Assembly: GCF_003353055.1 (NCBI RefSeq)
Contig: NZ_QKWJ01000019.1
Coordinates: 59,317 to 123,316 of the forward strand
Origin: Cupriavidus lacunae
GTDB lineage: Bacteria > Pseudomonadota > Gammaproteobacteria > Burkholderiales > Burkholderiaceae
Length of the DNA stretch: 64,000 bases
Direction: 5' to 3'
Shown here: positions 50,000-59,800 of the stretch, in pieces
Layout of the letters: the number at the start of each line of letters is the position of its first letter
Position numbering within the stretch: position 1 is the first letter of the stretch
The notes under the pieces: generated by a model
What the model saw: the letters and a program-made list of their open reading frames with translations, nothing else
Database searches by the model: none
Told to the model about the DNA's origin: nothing
Program-made: the position numbers and the translations under genes

Positions 50000-51577
50000 T
50001 CAATGGCCGAGGGCGCGGCGGCCGGGGAAGGGGATGATGTTGGTCGTCGCGGCGCCTGGCGCGGCAACGGGCGCAGGCGCGGCGGGAGCAGGCTGCGGCC
50101 CGTCGGCCAGCACGTCGGAAATCGACGGCCCCGTGCCACTGCGCAGACGCAGGCGGCCACGGTGGACGACCGTGGCCTGGCCTTCCCCCTTTGCCGAGAA
50201 GGCCTCGTCCAGCGAGTGGGCCAGCTTCGTCGTGCAGAGGTGGGCGTAGCGCATCAGCATGCGCGTATCGCGGTGGCCGCTGAAGGCCTGCAGGTCGACC
50301 AGCGAGAACTTGCGCGTCTCGGCCACCCGGCTGATGCCCTCGTGGCGCAGGTCGTGGAGGTGCAGGTCGTCGAGGCCGGCGCGCGCCGCGATGCGCTTCC
50401 AGGCCTTCTGCAGCGTCGAGTCGTTAATCGGAAACACGAGTTCGCTGTCCCGGCCCAGGGTTTCGAGCCACGCGACCAGGTCGGCGCGCAGCGGCAGCTT
50501 GCGCGAGCGGCCGTTCTTGGTTTCGGGCAGAAACGCCGTGCGGCCTTCCAGGTCGACATTGTCCCAGGTCAGCGACAGGGCCTCGCCCCGGCGCGCGGCG
50601 GTCATCAGCAGAAACTGGGTGAGGGTCTCGTGCAGGGCCACGTGCACGTAGTCCTGTTCGGCCTGGGCCCGGCACGCTTCCAGGGCCACCTTGATGTGCC
50701 CCTTGCGCTGGTAGACGGTGGGCAGCTGTGCGGCGTGGGCCCGGGCTTCGGCCATCAGCGCCTCGGTGCGCAGCTCGATGGAGCGCAGCCGGTCCTCCTC
50801 GCGGGCGGCGGCGAGCAGCCGCGCCTCCTCGCCCGATTTGAGCCGGCGGTCGCGCTCGTTGAAGTAGCGCGGGCGCCGGACGCCGGTCATTGGATTTTCG
50901 GCGACGCGGTACTTCCAGACCGTGATGGCGACCTTGCAGATGGCCGACAGCACGTCGACCTCGCGGTCGACCGTGGCGGGCGCGGCCACCTCGAGGCGGT
51001 CGTTGATGTAGCGCTCGAGGTCGAGGGTCTCGACCTCGGCGAACGGCTTGTTCATCCAGTCGAGGTCGCTGGCCGGCGTGCGCATGGCGCCGCGCGCGGT
51101 GGTGGCGCGGCCGCCGGCGGCCTGTTCGGCCGCGCGCTGGAGGTCGCGCCTGGCCAGCGTGCCGTCGAGGTCCTCGAGCCAGCCGAGGCACTTGTACTTC
51201 TCGACCTTTTCCCAGCCCTTCTTCTTCGGGCCCTCCTCCTTGATGTAGCGGCGGATGAGGTCGGCGAAGCTGACCTGGTGCGCCTTGGTGTAGTCGACGA
51301 ACAGGCCCCGGCTGCGTTCCTCCTCGATTTTCTGGACCAGCCTGTCGGCCTCGTCGAGCGACCTGGCAGTGTAGTTCAGGTCCCGGTGGCCCTTCTGGCG
51401 GATGCGGATGGCGATGGTGTCCTCGCGCTGGCCGAGGCTCGGCTTGTAGCCCTGGCGGCGCAGTTCGGCGTGGTAGGCCTTGGCCTGCTCGAGCTGGCTG
51501 TAGGGAAAGGTGCGCGCGAGCGCGTCGTTGTTCTTGACGGTGACGGTGTAGCGGCTGCGGTTCTCGATGTTGGCCAT
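50000..51577 (-). CDS. Tyrosine site-specific integrase of the island
   Basis: A 525-residue tyrosine recombinase. I use ATG 51577 (MANIENRSRYTVTVKNNDAL), preceded by GAGGACA; codons upstream to 51739 are noncoding in character. The catalytic domain has LLMTAARRGEALSLTWDNVD (first Arg), DLHLHDLRHEGISRV near 405 (HxxR) and FSGHRDTRMLMRYAHL near 430 with the nucleophile Tyr. The N-terminal part carries an arm/core-binding region (YTVTVKNNDALARTFPYSQL). A Pro/Ala-rich tail follows. Its place next to the intact tRNA-Pro is standard for integrases that target tRNA 3' ends. Reverse-strand open frames here are GC shadows. Confidence 0.93.
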   Translation of the reverse strand: MANIENRSRYTVTVKNNDALARTFPYSQLEQAKAYHAELRRQGYKPSLGQREDTIAIRIRQKGHRDLNYTARSLDEADRLVQKIEEERSRGLFVDYTKAHQVSFADLIRRYIKEEGPKKKGWEKVEKYKCLGWLEDLDGTLARRDLQRAAEQAAGGRATTARGAMRTPASDLDWMNKPFAEVETLDLERYINDRLEVAAPATVDREVDVLSAICKVAITVWKYRVAENPMTGVRRPRYFNERDRRLKSGEEARLLAAAREEDRLRSIELRTEALMAEARAHAAQLPTVYQRKGHIKVALEACRAQAEQDYVHVALHETLTQFLLMTAARRGEALSLTWDNVDLEGRTAFLPETKNGRSRKLPLRADLVAWLETLGRDSELVFPINDSTLQKAWKRIAARAGLDDLHLHDLRHEGISRVAETRKFSLVDLQAFSGHRDTRMLMRYAHLCTTKLAHSLDEAFSAKGEGQATVVHRGRLRLRSGTGPSISDVLADGPQPAPAAPAPVAAPGAATTNIIPFPGRRALGH

Positions 51578-51662
51578 CTGCGGTGTCCTCAAAGCATGGT
51601 TGAAAACCAGTGCAGGAACCGTTTTTATCCGTGCGCGGAAGTGGCACGAAAGCCATGGGCGG

Positions 51663-51682
51663 TGGCGCAGATTTGGCGCAGA
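51663..51682. promoter_or_regulatory. Candidate integrase arm-type binding sites, right end
   Basis: TGGCGCAGA twice, 11 bp apart (51663-51671, 51674-51682), matching the pair at 1301-1320 inside the left end. They lie between the integrase gene and attR. Confidence 0.55.
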
Positions 51683-51696
51683 CGACCCCAGAAAGC

Positions 51697-51725
51697 AAAA
51701 AACCGCACAGTCTCCTGTGCGGTTT
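51697..51725 (-). terminator. Terminator behind tRNA-Pro, supplied by the island
   Basis: On the minus strand AAACCGCACAG-GAGA-CTGTGCGGTTT followed by TTT, 26 bases after the tRNA end. The original chromosomal hairpin is now at 1097-1132, so the island brings its own terminator for the rebuilt tRNA gene. Confidence 0.8.
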
Positions 51726-51748
51726 CGCCCTTGATTCACAAGGATAAT

Positions 51749-51797
51749 TCTGGTCGGGGTGAGAGGATTCGAACCTCCGGCCTCTACGTCCCGAACG
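51749..51797. repeat. attR: 49-bp repeat inside the intact tRNA-Pro
   Basis: Identical to 1136-1184. It covers the 3' part of the tRNA from the anticodon arm to the CCA end plus 2 bases, so integration here regenerates a full tRNA gene. Confidence 0.93.
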
Positions 51798-51827
51798 TAG
51801 CGCTCTACCAGGCTAAGCTACACCCCG
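51751..51827 (-). tRNA. tRNA-Pro (anticodon CGG)
   Basis: The minus strand reads CGGGGTGTAGCTTAG... with a 7-bp acceptor stem closing to CACCCCGACCA (CCA encoded), a T arm GGTTCGAATCC-type (GAGGATTCGAACCTC on the plus strand) and an anticodon arm CTACG-TTCGGGA-CGTAG giving anticodon CGG. 77 nt. It decodes CCG, a frequent codon in this GC-rich genome, and is the island attachment target. Confidence 0.95.
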
Positions 51828-51952
51828 ATTTGGTTCGCTGGCAGACGTTTGACCGTCAGCAGCAAAGAACGTAAGTTTAGCAGCGTTTTTTTGGGAATGG
51901 AAGAGGGCGAGGAAAATCGCCGTTCGTCCCGCTTCCGCTGCCTTCAACGTCG

Positions 51953-52939
51953 TCAGGACTGACGCTGCAGCGAGAACGCGCAGAGCTGGATCAGGGTTTC
52001 CTTCAGCTCGGACGGCGGGAACTGCCGTGCCGCCTGCTCTGCGGCCTCGGCCTCGCGCCGTGCGGCCTCGAAGGTGACGTCGAGCGCGCCGCTGGCGTGG
52101 ATCGCGGCGAACACGGCGTCGAAGTGCTCGGTGCCGCCCTGCACGATGGCATCGCGCGCCAGCTGGCGCTGCTCGGGCGTGCCATGTTCCAGCAGGTGCA
52201 GCAGCGGCAGGGTGGGCTTGCCTTCGCGCAGGTCGTCGCCGGCGTTCTTGCCCATCTGCTCGGCGCTGGCGGTGTAGTCCAGCATGTCGTCGATCAGCTG
52301 GAAGGCGGTGCCGATGCGCCGCCCGTATTCGGCTGCGGCTTCTTCCATCTGGGCGTCGGCGCCCGCCAGCACGGCGCCGAGTTGCGCGGCGGCCTCGAAC
52401 AGCTTGGCGGTCTTGTAGCGGATCACCTGCAGGTAGCGCTCGACGGTGACGTCGGGGTCGTGCATGTTCAGCAGCTGCAGGACCTCGCCCTCGGCGATCA
52501 CGTTGGTCGCGTTGGACAGGATCTCCATGATGCGCATGCTGCCAGCATCGACCATCATCTGGAACGCGCGCGAATAGAGGAAGTCGCCCACCAGCACGCT
52601 GGCGGCGTTGCCGAACACGGCGTTGGCGGTGTCGCGGCCGCGCCGCAGTTCGGACTCGTCGACGACGTCGTCGTGCAGCAGGGTGGCGGTGTGGATGAAT
52701 TCCACGACGGCGGCCAGCTCATGGTGGCGGTTGCCGTCGTAGCCCATCGCGCGTGCCATCAGCAGCAGGATCACCGGGCGCAGGCGCTTGCCGCCCGCGC
52801 TGATGATGTATTCGCCGATCTGTTCGATCAGGGGGACTTCAGAAGACAGCCGCTGGCGGATAACAGCATCGACCGCGCGCATGTCTGCAGCGACCGGGGC
52901 AAGCAAGGCAGTGGCGGAAGGCTGGGGCAAGATGATCAC
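51953..52939 (-). CDS. ispB: Octaprenyl diphosphate synthase
   Basis: A 328-residue trans-polyprenyl synthase. The first aspartate-rich motif is LLHDDVVDESELRRGRDTAN near 84 (DDxxD), the second AFQLIDDMLDYTAS near 212, plus GGKRLRPVILLLMARAMGYD near 49. It elongates farnesyl diphosphate with isopentenyl diphosphate to the C40 side chain of ubiquinone-8. Single cytosolic gene upstream of, and divergent from, rplU, as in other Burkholderiaceae. GC-rich like the core. The start MIILPQPSATALLAPVAADM is plausible. Confidence 0.92.
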   Translation of the reverse strand: MIILPQPSATALLAPVAADMRAVDAVIRQRLSSEVPLIEQIGEYIISAGGKRLRPVILLLMARAMGYDGNRHHELAAVVEFIHTATLLHDDVVDESELRRGRDTANAVFGNAASVLVGDFLYSRAFQMMVDAGSMRIMEILSNATNVIAEGEVLQLLNMHDPDVTVERYLQVIRYKTAKLFEAAAQLGAVLAGADAQMEEAAAEYGRRIGTAFQLIDDMLDYTASAEQMGKNAGDDLREGKPTLPLLHLLEHGTPEQRQLARDAIVQGGTEHFDAVFAAIHASGALDVTFEAARREAEAAEQAARQFPPSELKETLIQLCAFSLQRQS

Positions 52940-53064
52940 CGTTACGCAAAACCGGACGATTATATGCGATGCACGCGGCGTTCTACGTATGGCCCACTAT
53001 CTAAAAGTACCCGATCGGGGGATGCGCCCAGGGGGTTCGGATGGGGCGCATCTATAATGCTGCC

Positions 53065-53160
53065 ATGAACAAGCACGCACCCCGTCGCCCGTTGCGCCGC
53101 ACCGCGCTATGGGTGGCGTTTGCCGCACTGGCGGGATTCCTTCTCGCCGACCTGATCTGA
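53065..53160 (+). CDS. Possible 31-residue single-span membrane peptide
   Basis: ATG 53065 encodes MNKHAPRRPLRRTALWVAFA followed by ALAGFLLADLI: a basic N-terminus and one hydrophobic helix. It lies between ispB and rplU. No strong ribosome-binding site. A candidate small protein only. Confidence 0.35.
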   Translation: MNKHAPRRPLRRTALWVAFAALAGFLLADLI

Positions 53161-53410
53161 GCCGCACGCCGCACTTGCTGTGGCGAGGCCGCCGCTCACA
53201 GGCTATGTGCCTGTTTTCTTTGCGCTTTTCCAGGATCTCGTTTACAATTGCCGGTTTCCTCCGGTTGTTGTGCTCGCTTTGCGGGTTCTGACCGGCGGGA
53301 GATAACCGGGCCGCAGTGAGCCCGCCCATGTGCTACGCCGTGCTTTGACCGGTTGCGCAGGGCGCGCCAGTGCCGGCAAGGCGTTTTATTCACATCCGAG
53401 AGGTTCGACA

Positions 53411-53722
53411 ATGTACGCGGTCGTAAAAACCGGCGGCAAGCAATACAAGGTTGCTGCTGGCGAAAAACTTAAAGTAGAACAGATACCGGCAGACATTGGC
53501 GCAGAAATCACGCTCGACCAGGTGCTCGCAGTGGGCGCCGGCGACCAAATCAAGTTTGGTACGCCGCTGGTTAGCGGGGCTTCCGTCAAGGCTACCGTTA
53601 TCTCCCAAGGTCGTCACGACAAGGTGAAGATCTTCAAGATGCGCCGTCGCAAGCACTACCAGAAGCGTCAGGGCCATCGTCAGAATTACACCGAACTGCG
53701 CATCGAAGCGATCGTTGCCTGA
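53411..53722 (+). CDS. rplU: 50S ribosomal protein L21
   Basis: A 103-residue protein starting [20 protein letters not shown], with [20 protein letters not shown] and [10 protein letters not shown] at the end, all diagnostic of L21, which binds 23S rRNA domain I in the large subunit. It is first of the rplU-rpmA pair followed by obgE, a conserved bacterial order. The ATG at 53411 is fixed by family length; upstream codons are noncoding. Confidence 0.98.
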   Translation: MYAVVKTGGKQYKVAAGEKLKVEQIPADIGAEITLDQVLAVGAGDQIKFGTPLVSGASVKATVISQGRHDKVKIFKMRRRKHYQKRQGHRQNYTELRIEAIVA

Positions 53723-53761
53723 TCGATCGAGCGTAACCAGGTAAAGCGACAGGAGTAAGAC

Positions 53762-54022
53762 ATGGCACAGAAAAAAGGCGGCGGTTCCACGCGGAACGGC
53801 CGTGATTCCGAATCGAAGCGTCTGGGCGTGAAGGTGTTTGGTGGCCAGGCCATCAACGCCGGCGGCATCATCATCCGCCAACGCGGTACCCGCGTGCATG
53901 CCGGCGACAACGTCGGCGTGGGCAAGGACCACACGCTGTTTGCCCTGGTGGACGGCCACGTGCAGTTCGCCGTCAAGGGCCCTGCCAAGAAGCAGCAAGT
54001 CAGCGTCGTTCCGGCGGCCTGA
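53762..54022 (+). CDS. rpmA: 50S ribosomal protein L27
   Basis: An 86-residue protein: [20 protein letters not shown] and [20 protein letters not shown]. The N-terminal tail reaches the peptidyl-transferase centre. It lies 39 bp after rplU with CAGGAG before ATG 53762, and is followed by a strong terminator. Confidence 0.98.
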   Translation: MAQKKGGGSTRNGRDSESKRLGVKVFGGQAINAGGIIIRQRGTRVHAGDNVGVGKDHTLFALVDGHVQFAVKGPAKKQQVSVVPAA

Positions 54023-54044
54023 TAACAGCCTTTGCAGGATGAAG

Positions 54045-54070
54045 GCCCCGCAACCCTTGCGGGGCTTTTT
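54045..54070 (+). terminator. Terminator after rpmA
   Basis: GCCCCGCAA-CCC-TTGCGGGGC (54045-54065) followed by TTTTTC. Confidence 0.92.
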
Positions 54071-54217
54071 CTTTTCTGGCCACAATTAGAGGCACTATCA
54101 AAACGGTCCCGGCGCCGCAGCACCTGCGCCGCGTTTCGATAGCGCCTTTTGCGGTGTGCCCGGCCGGGTAGGCGGCATCCCGCCGCCCATGCGCCGATCC
54201 ATCACGGAAAACCCATC

Positions 54218-55315
54218 ATGAAGTTCATCGACGAAGCCCGAATCGAAGCCATCGCCGGCAACGGCGGCAATGGCAGCGCCTCGTTCCGGCGCGAAAAGTT
54301 TGTGCCCTTCGGCGGCCCGGATGGTGGCGATGGCGGCCGCGGCGGCAGCGTGTTCGCCGTGGCGGACCGCAACATCAATACCCTGATCGACTTCCGCTAC
54401 GCCAGGAAGCACGTCGCCCGCAACGGCGAGAACGGCCGCGGCTCCGACTGCTACGGCGCCGCCGGCGAGGACATCACGCTGCGCATGCCGGTGGGCACGC
54501 TGATCATGGACATGGACACCGGCGAAGTCATCGCCGACCTGACCGAGCATGGCCAGCGCGTCTGCCTGGCCGAAGGCGGCATGGGCGGCTGGGGCAACCT
54601 GCATTTCAAGTCCAGTACCAACCGCGCGCCGCGCCAGCAGGTGGACGGCAAGCCGGGCGAGCGCCGCATGCTCAAGCTCGAACTCAAGGTGCTGGCCGAC
54701 GTCGGCCTGCTGGGCATGCCCAATGCCGGCAAGTCGACCCTTATCTCGCATATCTCCAACGCGCGGCCGAAGGTGGCGGACTATCCGTTCACCACGCTGC
54801 ACCCGAACCTGGGCGTGGTGCGGGTGGACCATGAGCAATCGTTCGTGGTCGCCGACATCCCCGGCCTGATCGAAGGCGCCGCCGAAGGCGCGGGCCTGGG
54901 CCACCAGTTCCTGCGCCACCTGCAGCGCACCGGCCTGCTGCTGCATATCGTGGACCTGGCGCCGTTCGACGAAGCGGTTGACCCGGTGGCCGAGGCCAAG
55001 GCTATCGTCAACGAACTGAAGAAGTACGACGAGACCCTGTACGACAAGCCGCGCTGGCTGGTGCTGAACAAGTTCGACGTGGTCCCCGAGGATGAGCGCG
55101 CGGCCAGGGTGAAGGATTTCCTCAAGCGCTACAAGTGGAAGGGTCCGGTGTTCCAGATCTCGGCGCTGACCGGCGAAGGCTGCCGCGAGCTGATCTACGC
55201 GATCAAGGATCACCTGCAGGCGATCAAGGCCGCAGAGGCCGCGGCGCTGGCCGAGCCGGACATCCGCCTGGACGGGCGGCTGCACAACGTCGACCAGGGG
55301 CAGGACGAAGCATAA
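54218..55315 (+). CDS. obgE: Obg-family GTPase ObgE (CgtA)
   Basis: A 365-residue protein starting [20 protein letters not shown], the glycine-rich Obg fold, with [20 protein letters not shown], then the G domain: G1 [20 protein letters not shown] near 165, G3 [21 protein letters not shown]4 [10 protein letters not shown]. It acts in large-subunit assembly and stress signalling. ATG 54218 fits the family; a longer frame upstream is not Obg. The long minus-strand frame over it is a shadow. Confidence 0.97.
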   Translation: MKFIDEARIEAIAGNGGNGSASFRREKFVPFGGPDGGDGGRGGSVFAVADRNINTLIDFRYARKHVARNGENGRGSDCYGAAGEDITLRMPVGTLIMDMDTGEVIADLTEHGQRVCLAEGGMGGWGNLHFKSSTNRAPRQQVDGKPGERRMLKLELKVLADVGLLGMPNAGKSTLISHISNARPKVADYPFTTLHPNLGVVRVDHEQSFVVADIPGLIEGAAEGAGLGHQFLRHLQRTGLLLHIVDLAPFDEAVDPVAEAKAIVNELKKYDETLYDKPRWLVLNKFDVVPEDERAARVKDFLKRYKWKGPVFQISALTGEGCRELIYAIKDHLQAIKAAEAAALAEPDIRLDGRLHNVDQGQDEA

Positions 55316-55413
55316 GCGGGACGGCCGCCGGCGCGTCCCAACCCAGAAGAATACCCACGGACAATTCGGGCGCGGCGCCCGCCGCCGGCTGCCCGGGAGA
55401 CAGGATTCCCGTC

Positions 55414-56532
55414 ATGCAATCGGTCATCGCGCAGGCAAAGCGCATCGTCGTCAAAGTCGGTTCCAGCCTGGTCACCAACGACGGCAAGGGTCTGGACCAC
55501 GACGCCATCGCCCGCTGGGCGGCCCAGATCGCCAAGCTGCGCGTGGCCGGCAAGGAAGTGGTGCTGGTCAGCTCCGGCGCCATCGCCGAAGGCATGCAGC
55601 GCCTGGGCTGGGTGCGCCGCCCGAAGGAAATCCACGAGTTGCAGGCTGCCGCCGCCGTCGGCCAGATGGGCCTGGCGCAGGTCTATGAAAGCCAGTTCGG
55701 CCGCTACGGCATCCGTACCGCGCAGGTGCTGCTGACCCACGCCGACCTGGCCGACCGCGAACGCTACCTGAACGCGCGCTCGACCCTCCTGACGCTGCTG
55801 TCGCTGGGCGTGGTGCCCATCATCAACGAGAACGACACCGTGGTCACCGACGAAATCAAGTTCGGCGACAACGACACGCTGGGCGCGCTGGTCACCAACC
55901 TGATCGAGGGCGATGTGCTGGTGATCCTGACCGACCAGCGCGGCCTGTACACCGCCGACCCGCGCAAGGACCCGGCCGCGCAGTTCGTGGACGAGGCCCT
56001 GGCCGGCAAGCCCGAGCTGGAAGCCATGGCCGGCGGCGCCGGCACGTCGATCGGGCGCGGCGGCATGCTGACCAAGATCCTGGCAGCCAAGCGCGCGGCC
56101 AAGTCCGGTGCCCATACCACCATTGCCTCCGGGCGCGAGGCCAACGTGCTGGAGCGCCTCGCCGCGGGCGAGGCCATCGGCACCCAGCTGCTGGCGCCGA
56201 CGGGGCGGCTCACGGCGCGCAAGCAATGGATGGCCGACCACCTGCAGCTGCGCGGCCGGGTCGTGATCGACAACGGCGCGGTCGAGAAGCTCACCAGTGG
56301 GGGCAAGTCGCTGCTGCCGATCGGGGTGACGGAAGTGCAGGGCGAGTTCGCCCGCGGCGAGGTGATCGCCTGCGTCGATGCCCAGGGCAAGGAGGTCGCG
56401 CGCGGCATCACCAACTATTCCAGCGCCGAGGCGCGGCTGATCGCACGCAAGCCCTCGTCCGAGATCGAATCCGTGCTCGGCCACCTGAACGAGCCCGAGC
56501 TGATCCACCGCGACAACCTGGTGCTGGTCTGA
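55414..56532 (+). CDS. proB: Glutamate 5-kinase
   Basis: A 372-residue protein. [20 protein letters not shown] opens the amino-acid kinase domain; [36 protein letters not shown] and [20 protein letters not shown] are substrate- and ATP-binding segments; a PUA domain follows (about 275-360, [20 protein letters not shown]). It makes gamma-glutamyl phosphate, the first step of proline synthesis. The obgE-proB order is common in betaproteobacteria. A strong terminator follows. Confidence 0.97.
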   Translation: MQSVIAQAKRIVVKVGSSLVTNDGKGLDHDAIARWAAQIAKLRVAGKEVVLVSSGAIAEGMQRLGWVRRPKEIHELQAAAAVGQMGLAQVYESQFGRYGIRTAQVLLTHADLADRERYLNARSTLLTLLSLGVVPIINENDTVVTDEIKFGDNDTLGALVTNLIEGDVLVILTDQRGLYTADPRKDPAAQFVDEALAGKPELEAMAGGAGTSIGRGGMLTKILAAKRAAKSGAHTTIASGREANVLERLAAGEAIGTQLLAPTGRLTARKQWMADHLQLRGRVVIDNGAVEKLTSGGKSLLPIGVTEVQGEFARGEVIACVDAQGKEVARGITNYSSAEARLIARKPSSEIESVLGHLNEPELIHRDNLVLV

Positions 56533-56568
56533 CCCGGCATCGCGGCTGAAAGGCCAGGCGCAAACAAA

Positions 56569-56605
56569 AACGGCGGGGCTGCCAGGCAGTCCCGCCGTTT
56601 TTTTT
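56569..56605. terminator. Terminator after proB
   Basis: AACGGCGGGGCTGCC with AGTCCCGCCGTT forms a long stem, followed by eight T. It separates proB from the convergent CNP1-like gene. Confidence 0.9.
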
Positions 56606-56621
56606 GTCGATGCCGCGCGCT

Positions 56622-57203
56622 TCAGCGCTTGCGCGGCGCGCGCGATTGCAGGTCGCGCACCATGGCCTCGGCGGTGCCGGCCACGGTATGGGCATCGCAG
56701 AAGAAATCGATCGCCAGCGTGGCCGCGTAGGCGTTGCGCGCGCCGCTTTCCATGCGGTGCCAGGTCTCGCCGTAGTCGCTGCTGTTGGGCACCCACTCGG
56801 TCGCGCCCTTGGGCAGGGTGGCGTAGAGCTTGCGCTCGAACACGTCGCAGCGCATGCCTTCAAAGGTCACGTTGCGTGCGCCGCTGTCGCTGGTGGTGAC
56901 GACGGTGTAGCGCACCACTTTGTCCTTGCCCACCGAGACCGACTTGCCGTCCACCGCAAACGACAGCGAGCCGGTGCCCGACACTGAGAACGGGATCAGG
57001 TTGGCGTCCTGCGGCGGCGCCGGCAGCATGGCCTTGGCCTCCTCGAAGGTCTTGGGCGCGAACGGGTTGATCCAGGTGCTTTCTTCCTGCGCCATCTCCT
57101 TGCCGGTGGTCTTGCAGCCGGCCAGCGCAAGGCTGGCTGCGGCAAGCAGCAATCCGGCAGCGCTCAGGCCGCCGCGGCGGCCCAGGCCGGTCAAACTAGT
57201 CAT
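56622..57203 (-). CDS. CNP1-like lipoprotein
   Basis: A 193-residue protein from ATG 57203 ([20 protein letters not shown]). A lipoprotein signal ends in LALAGC-KTT, so the mature protein is likely anchored to a membrane through Cys. The body ([60 protein letters not shown]) matches the CNP1-like family known from Neisseria and betaproteobacteria, of unknown role. The start overlaps the rppH stop by 8 bp, so they are co-transcribed. Confidence 0.85.
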   Translation of the reverse strand: MTSLTGLGRRGGLSAAGLLLAAASLALAGCKTTGKEMAQEESTWINPFAPKTFEEAKAMLPAPPQDANLIPFSVSGTGSLSFAVDGKSVSVGKDKVVRYTVVTTSDSGARNVTFEGMRCDVFERKLYATLPKGATEWVPNSSDYGETWHRMESGARNAYAATLAIDFFCDAHTVAGTAEAMVRDLQSRAPRKR

Positions 57204-57879
57204 CAGTGCTCCGTGAAGTGGAAACCGGCGTCGCCGGCGATACGTGTTCCGCCGCGTGCCCGGCCTCGGCATTGCAGTCGGCGTCGGCCTGCTGCGCCTG
57301 CTGGGCGCGGCTGAGTGCCTGGCTGCGCGGCCCGCCGTGCCGGCCATGCACGCCGTGGGGGCCATGCATGCCGTGCGTACCATAAGGACTCAGCGGCACG
57401 CGCGGGTGCCGGTTCAGGAAGCGCGACAATTCCGTCAGCGCCAACTGGTAGACATCGCGCTTGAACTCGATCACCGCCTCCAGCGGCACCCAGTAATGGC
57501 TCCAGCGCCAGGCGTCGAATTCCGGGTGCTCGGTGGCGCGCAAGTGGATATCGCAGTCCCTGCCGGCCATGCGCAGCAGGAACCAGATTTGTTTCTGGCC
57601 CTTGTAGTGGCCGCGGATCTCGCGGCGGATGAACTTGTCCGGCACCTCGTAACGCAGCCAGTCGCGCGTGCGACCGACGATCCTGACGTGCTCCGGAAGC
57701 AGGCCGGTTTCCTCATGCAGTTCGCGGTACATGGCCTGTTCCGGCGTTTCGCCGTACTTGATGCCACCTTGCGGGAACTGCCAGGAGTGTTCGCCGATTC
57801 GCTTGCCCCAGAAAACCTCGTTTCTTGCGTTGAGGAGGATGATGCCGACGTTCGGGCGAAAGCCTTCACGATCGAGCAT
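57196..57879 (-). CDS. rppH: RNA pyrophosphohydrolase RppH
   Basis: A 227-residue Nudix hydrolase: [40 protein letters not shown] and [18 protein letters not shown] give the full Nudix box. RppH removes pyrophosphate from 5'-triphosphorylated mRNAs and so starts decay. The C-terminal extension after about 165 is His/Gly-rich ([18 protein letters not shown]) and then low-complexity; such tails occur in Cupriavidus/Ralstonia homologues, possibly metal-binding. ATG 57879 is the family start. Confidence 0.93.
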   Translation of the reverse strand: MLDREGFRPNVGIILLNARNEVFWGKRIGEHSWQFPQGGIKYGETPEQAMYRELHEETGLLPEHVRIVGRTRDWLRYEVPDKFIRREIRGHYKGQKQIWFLLRMAGRDCDIHLRATEHPEFDAWRWSHYWVPLEAVIEFKRDVYQLALTELSRFLNRHPRVPLSPYGTHGMHGPHGVHGRHGGPRSQALSRAQQAQQADADCNAEAGHAAEHVSPATPVSTSRSTDD

Positions 57880-58073
57880 GACTGCACCTCGAATCCTTTA
57901 GAATTACGCTGATTATAAAGGAAGCGCGCAGCCGGGCCCGGACCGGGGGATGCTGGTTTTCCCCGAGCGGAAGGGCAGTTTCAGGCGCGTGCGCATAATT
58001 CAGTGCCGCCGGCCCCCCCGGATTCCGCCGGGACGGATTTTTCCGACCTCAGCGGCCCAGAGAGAAATTACGG

Positions 58074-59795
58074 ATGAAAGCCTCGCAATTCTTCATTTCC
58101 ACCCTCAAGGAAGCGCCCGCCGACGCGGAAATTGTTTCGCACAAGCTGATGATGCGCGCCGGCATGATCAAGAAGCTGGGTGCCGGCATCTACAACTACA
58201 TGCCGATCGGGCTGCGCGTGATCCGCAAGGTGGAGAACATCGTCCGCGAGGAAATGAACCGGGCCGGCGCGGTGGAGCTGGCCATGCCGGTGATCCAGCC
58301 GGCCGAGCTGTGGCAGGAAACCGGCCGCTGGGACAAGATGGGCCCCGAGCTGCTGCGCCTGAAGGACCGCCATGAGCGCGACTTCGCGGTCCAGCCGACC
58401 TCGGAAGAGGTGGTGACCGACATCGCCCGCTCGGAAATCCGCAGCTACAAGCAACTGCCGGTCAATTTCTACCAGATCCAGACCAAGTTCCGCGACGAGC
58501 GCCGGCCGCGCTTCGGCATCATGCGCGGGCGCGAGTTCACCATGAAGGATGCCTATTCCTTCGACCGCGACACCGACGGTCTGCGCAAGTCGTACGAGAA
58601 CATGTACGACGCTTACGTGCGCATCTTTCGCCGCTTTGGCCTGGAATTCCGCGCCGTGGCGGCCGACAACGGCGCCATCGGCGGTTCCGGCTCGCATGAA
58701 TTCCACGTGATCGCCGACACCGGCGAAGACGCCATCGTCTACTGCCCGACCTCGGACTACGCCGCCAACATGGAGGCCGCCGAGGCGCTGCCGCTGGTGG
58801 CCGAGCGCCCCGCGCCCAAGGATGACCTGGTCAAGACCTTCACCCCGGAAAAGGTCAAGTGCGAGCAGGTGGCGGAATTCCTGAACATCCCGCTGGAGCG
58901 CAACGTCAAGTCCATCGTGCTGGCCAAGGACACCGAAGTCGGCGCCGAGATCTGGCTGCTGCTGATCCGCGCCGACCACGAACTGAACGAGGTCAAGGCG
59001 TCCAAGGTGCCGGGCCTGGCCGACTTCCGCTTTGCCACCGAGAACGAGATCGTCGACGCCTTCGGCTCGCCGCCGGGCTACCTGGGCCCGATCGGCATGA
59101 AGAAGCCGGTCAAGGTGGTGGCCGACCGCACCGTCGCCAACATGAGTGACTTCGTCTGCGGCGCCAACTACCGCGACTACCACTACACCGGCGTCAACTG
59201 GGGCCGCGACCTGCCCGAGCCGGTCGTCGCCGACCTGCGCAACGTGGTCGCCGGCGACGCCTCGCCGGACGGCCAGGGCACGCTGGAAATCTGCCGCGGC
59301 ATCGAGGTGGGCCACGTGTTCATGCTCGGCACCCGCTATTCCGAGTCCATGAACGCCACCTTCCTGGATGAGAACGGCAAGACCCAGCCGATGCAGATGG
59401 GCTGCTATGGCATTGGCGTCACCCGTATCCTGGGTGCGGCGATCGAACAGAACTTCGACGAGCGCGGCATCATCTGGCCGGCCGCGATCGCCCCGTTCGC
59501 GGTGGTGATCTGCCCGGTCGGCTACGACCGTTCCGAAGCCGTCAAGGCCGAGGCCGACCGCATCCACGCGGAGCTGGTCGCCGCCGGCGTGGACGTCATC
59601 CTGGACGACCGCGGCGAGCGCCCGGGCGTGATGTTTGCCGACTGGGAGCTGATCGGCGTGCCGCACCGCGTGGTGGTGGGCGACCGCGGCCTGAAGGAAG
59701 GCAAGGTCGAGTACCAGGGCCGGCGCGACGCGCAGGCCACCGCCGTCAGCGTGGCCGACGTGGTCGGCCACGTGCGCAGCCAGCTGGCGAACTGA
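58074..59795 (+). CDS. proS: Prolyl-tRNA synthetase
   Basis: A 573-residue class II synthetase of the bacterial type. [40 protein letters not shown] (motif 1 region), [20 protein letters not shown] (motif 2), the YbaK-like editing insertion (about 230-390; [20 protein letters not shown]), and [20 protein letters not shown] (motif 3). The anticodon-binding domain ends the protein. It charges tRNA-Pro, whose CGG isoacceptor lies 6 kb away. Confidence 0.97.
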   Translation: MKASQFFISTLKEAPADAEIVSHKLMMRAGMIKKLGAGIYNYMPIGLRVIRKVENIVREEMNRAGAVELAMPVIQPAELWQETGRWDKMGPELLRLKDRHERDFAVQPTSEEVVTDIARSEIRSYKQLPVNFYQIQTKFRDERRPRFGIMRGREFTMKDAYSFDRDTDGLRKSYENMYDAYVRIFRRFGLEFRAVAADNGAIGGSGSHEFHVIADTGEDAIVYCPTSDYAANMEAAEALPLVAERPAPKDDLVKTFTPEKVKCEQVAEFLNIPLERNVKSIVLAKDTEVGAEIWLLLIRADHELNEVKASKVPGLADFRFATENEIVDAFGSPPGYLGPIGMKKPVKVVADRTVANMSDFVCGANYRDYHYTGVNWGRDLPEPVVADLRNVVAGDASPDGQGTLEICRGIEVGHVFMLGTRYSESMNATFLDENGKTQPMQMGCYGIGVTRILGAAIEQNFDERGIIWPAAIAPFAVVICPVGYDRSEAVKAEADRIHAELVAAGVDVILDDRGERPGVMFADWELIGVPHRVVVGDRGLKEGKVEYQGRRDAQATAVSVADVVGHVRSQLAN

Positions 59796-59800
59796 GCCCC

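Larger units (their letters stand above)
1136..51797. mobile_element. Defence-rich genomic island integrated in tRNA-Pro(CGG)
   Basis: The element is bounded by a perfect 49-bp direct repeat of the tRNA-Pro 3' end, with the integrase next to the intact tRNA at the right end. Matching 11-bp-spaced TGGCGCAGA repeats lie inside both ends. Cargo includes a MORC-type restriction cluster, McrBC-like genes, an Hsp70 operon, Gabija-like genes, a RecD-like helicase-nuclease and an IncQ-like RepA-RepC module. Several genes are visibly less GC-rich than the flanks. No conjugation or relaxase gene, phage structural gene or transposase is recognisable, so it would need help to move between cells or be mobilised by another element. 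Confidence 0.92.

Noticed and set aside
1136..51797. Integrative conjugative element or prophage
   Set aside because: No relaxase, type IV secretion, coupling protein, capsid, tail or terminase gene is recognisable.
49979..51874. Plus-strand frame of 631 codons opposite the integrase
   Set aside because: It is the antisense shadow of a GC-rich tyrosine recombinase with clear catalytic motifs on the minus strand.
54098..55285. Minus-strand frame across obgE, and similar ones across proB, proS and the genes after
   Set aside because: GC-rich antisense shadows; each overlaps a conserved gene with intact motifs.
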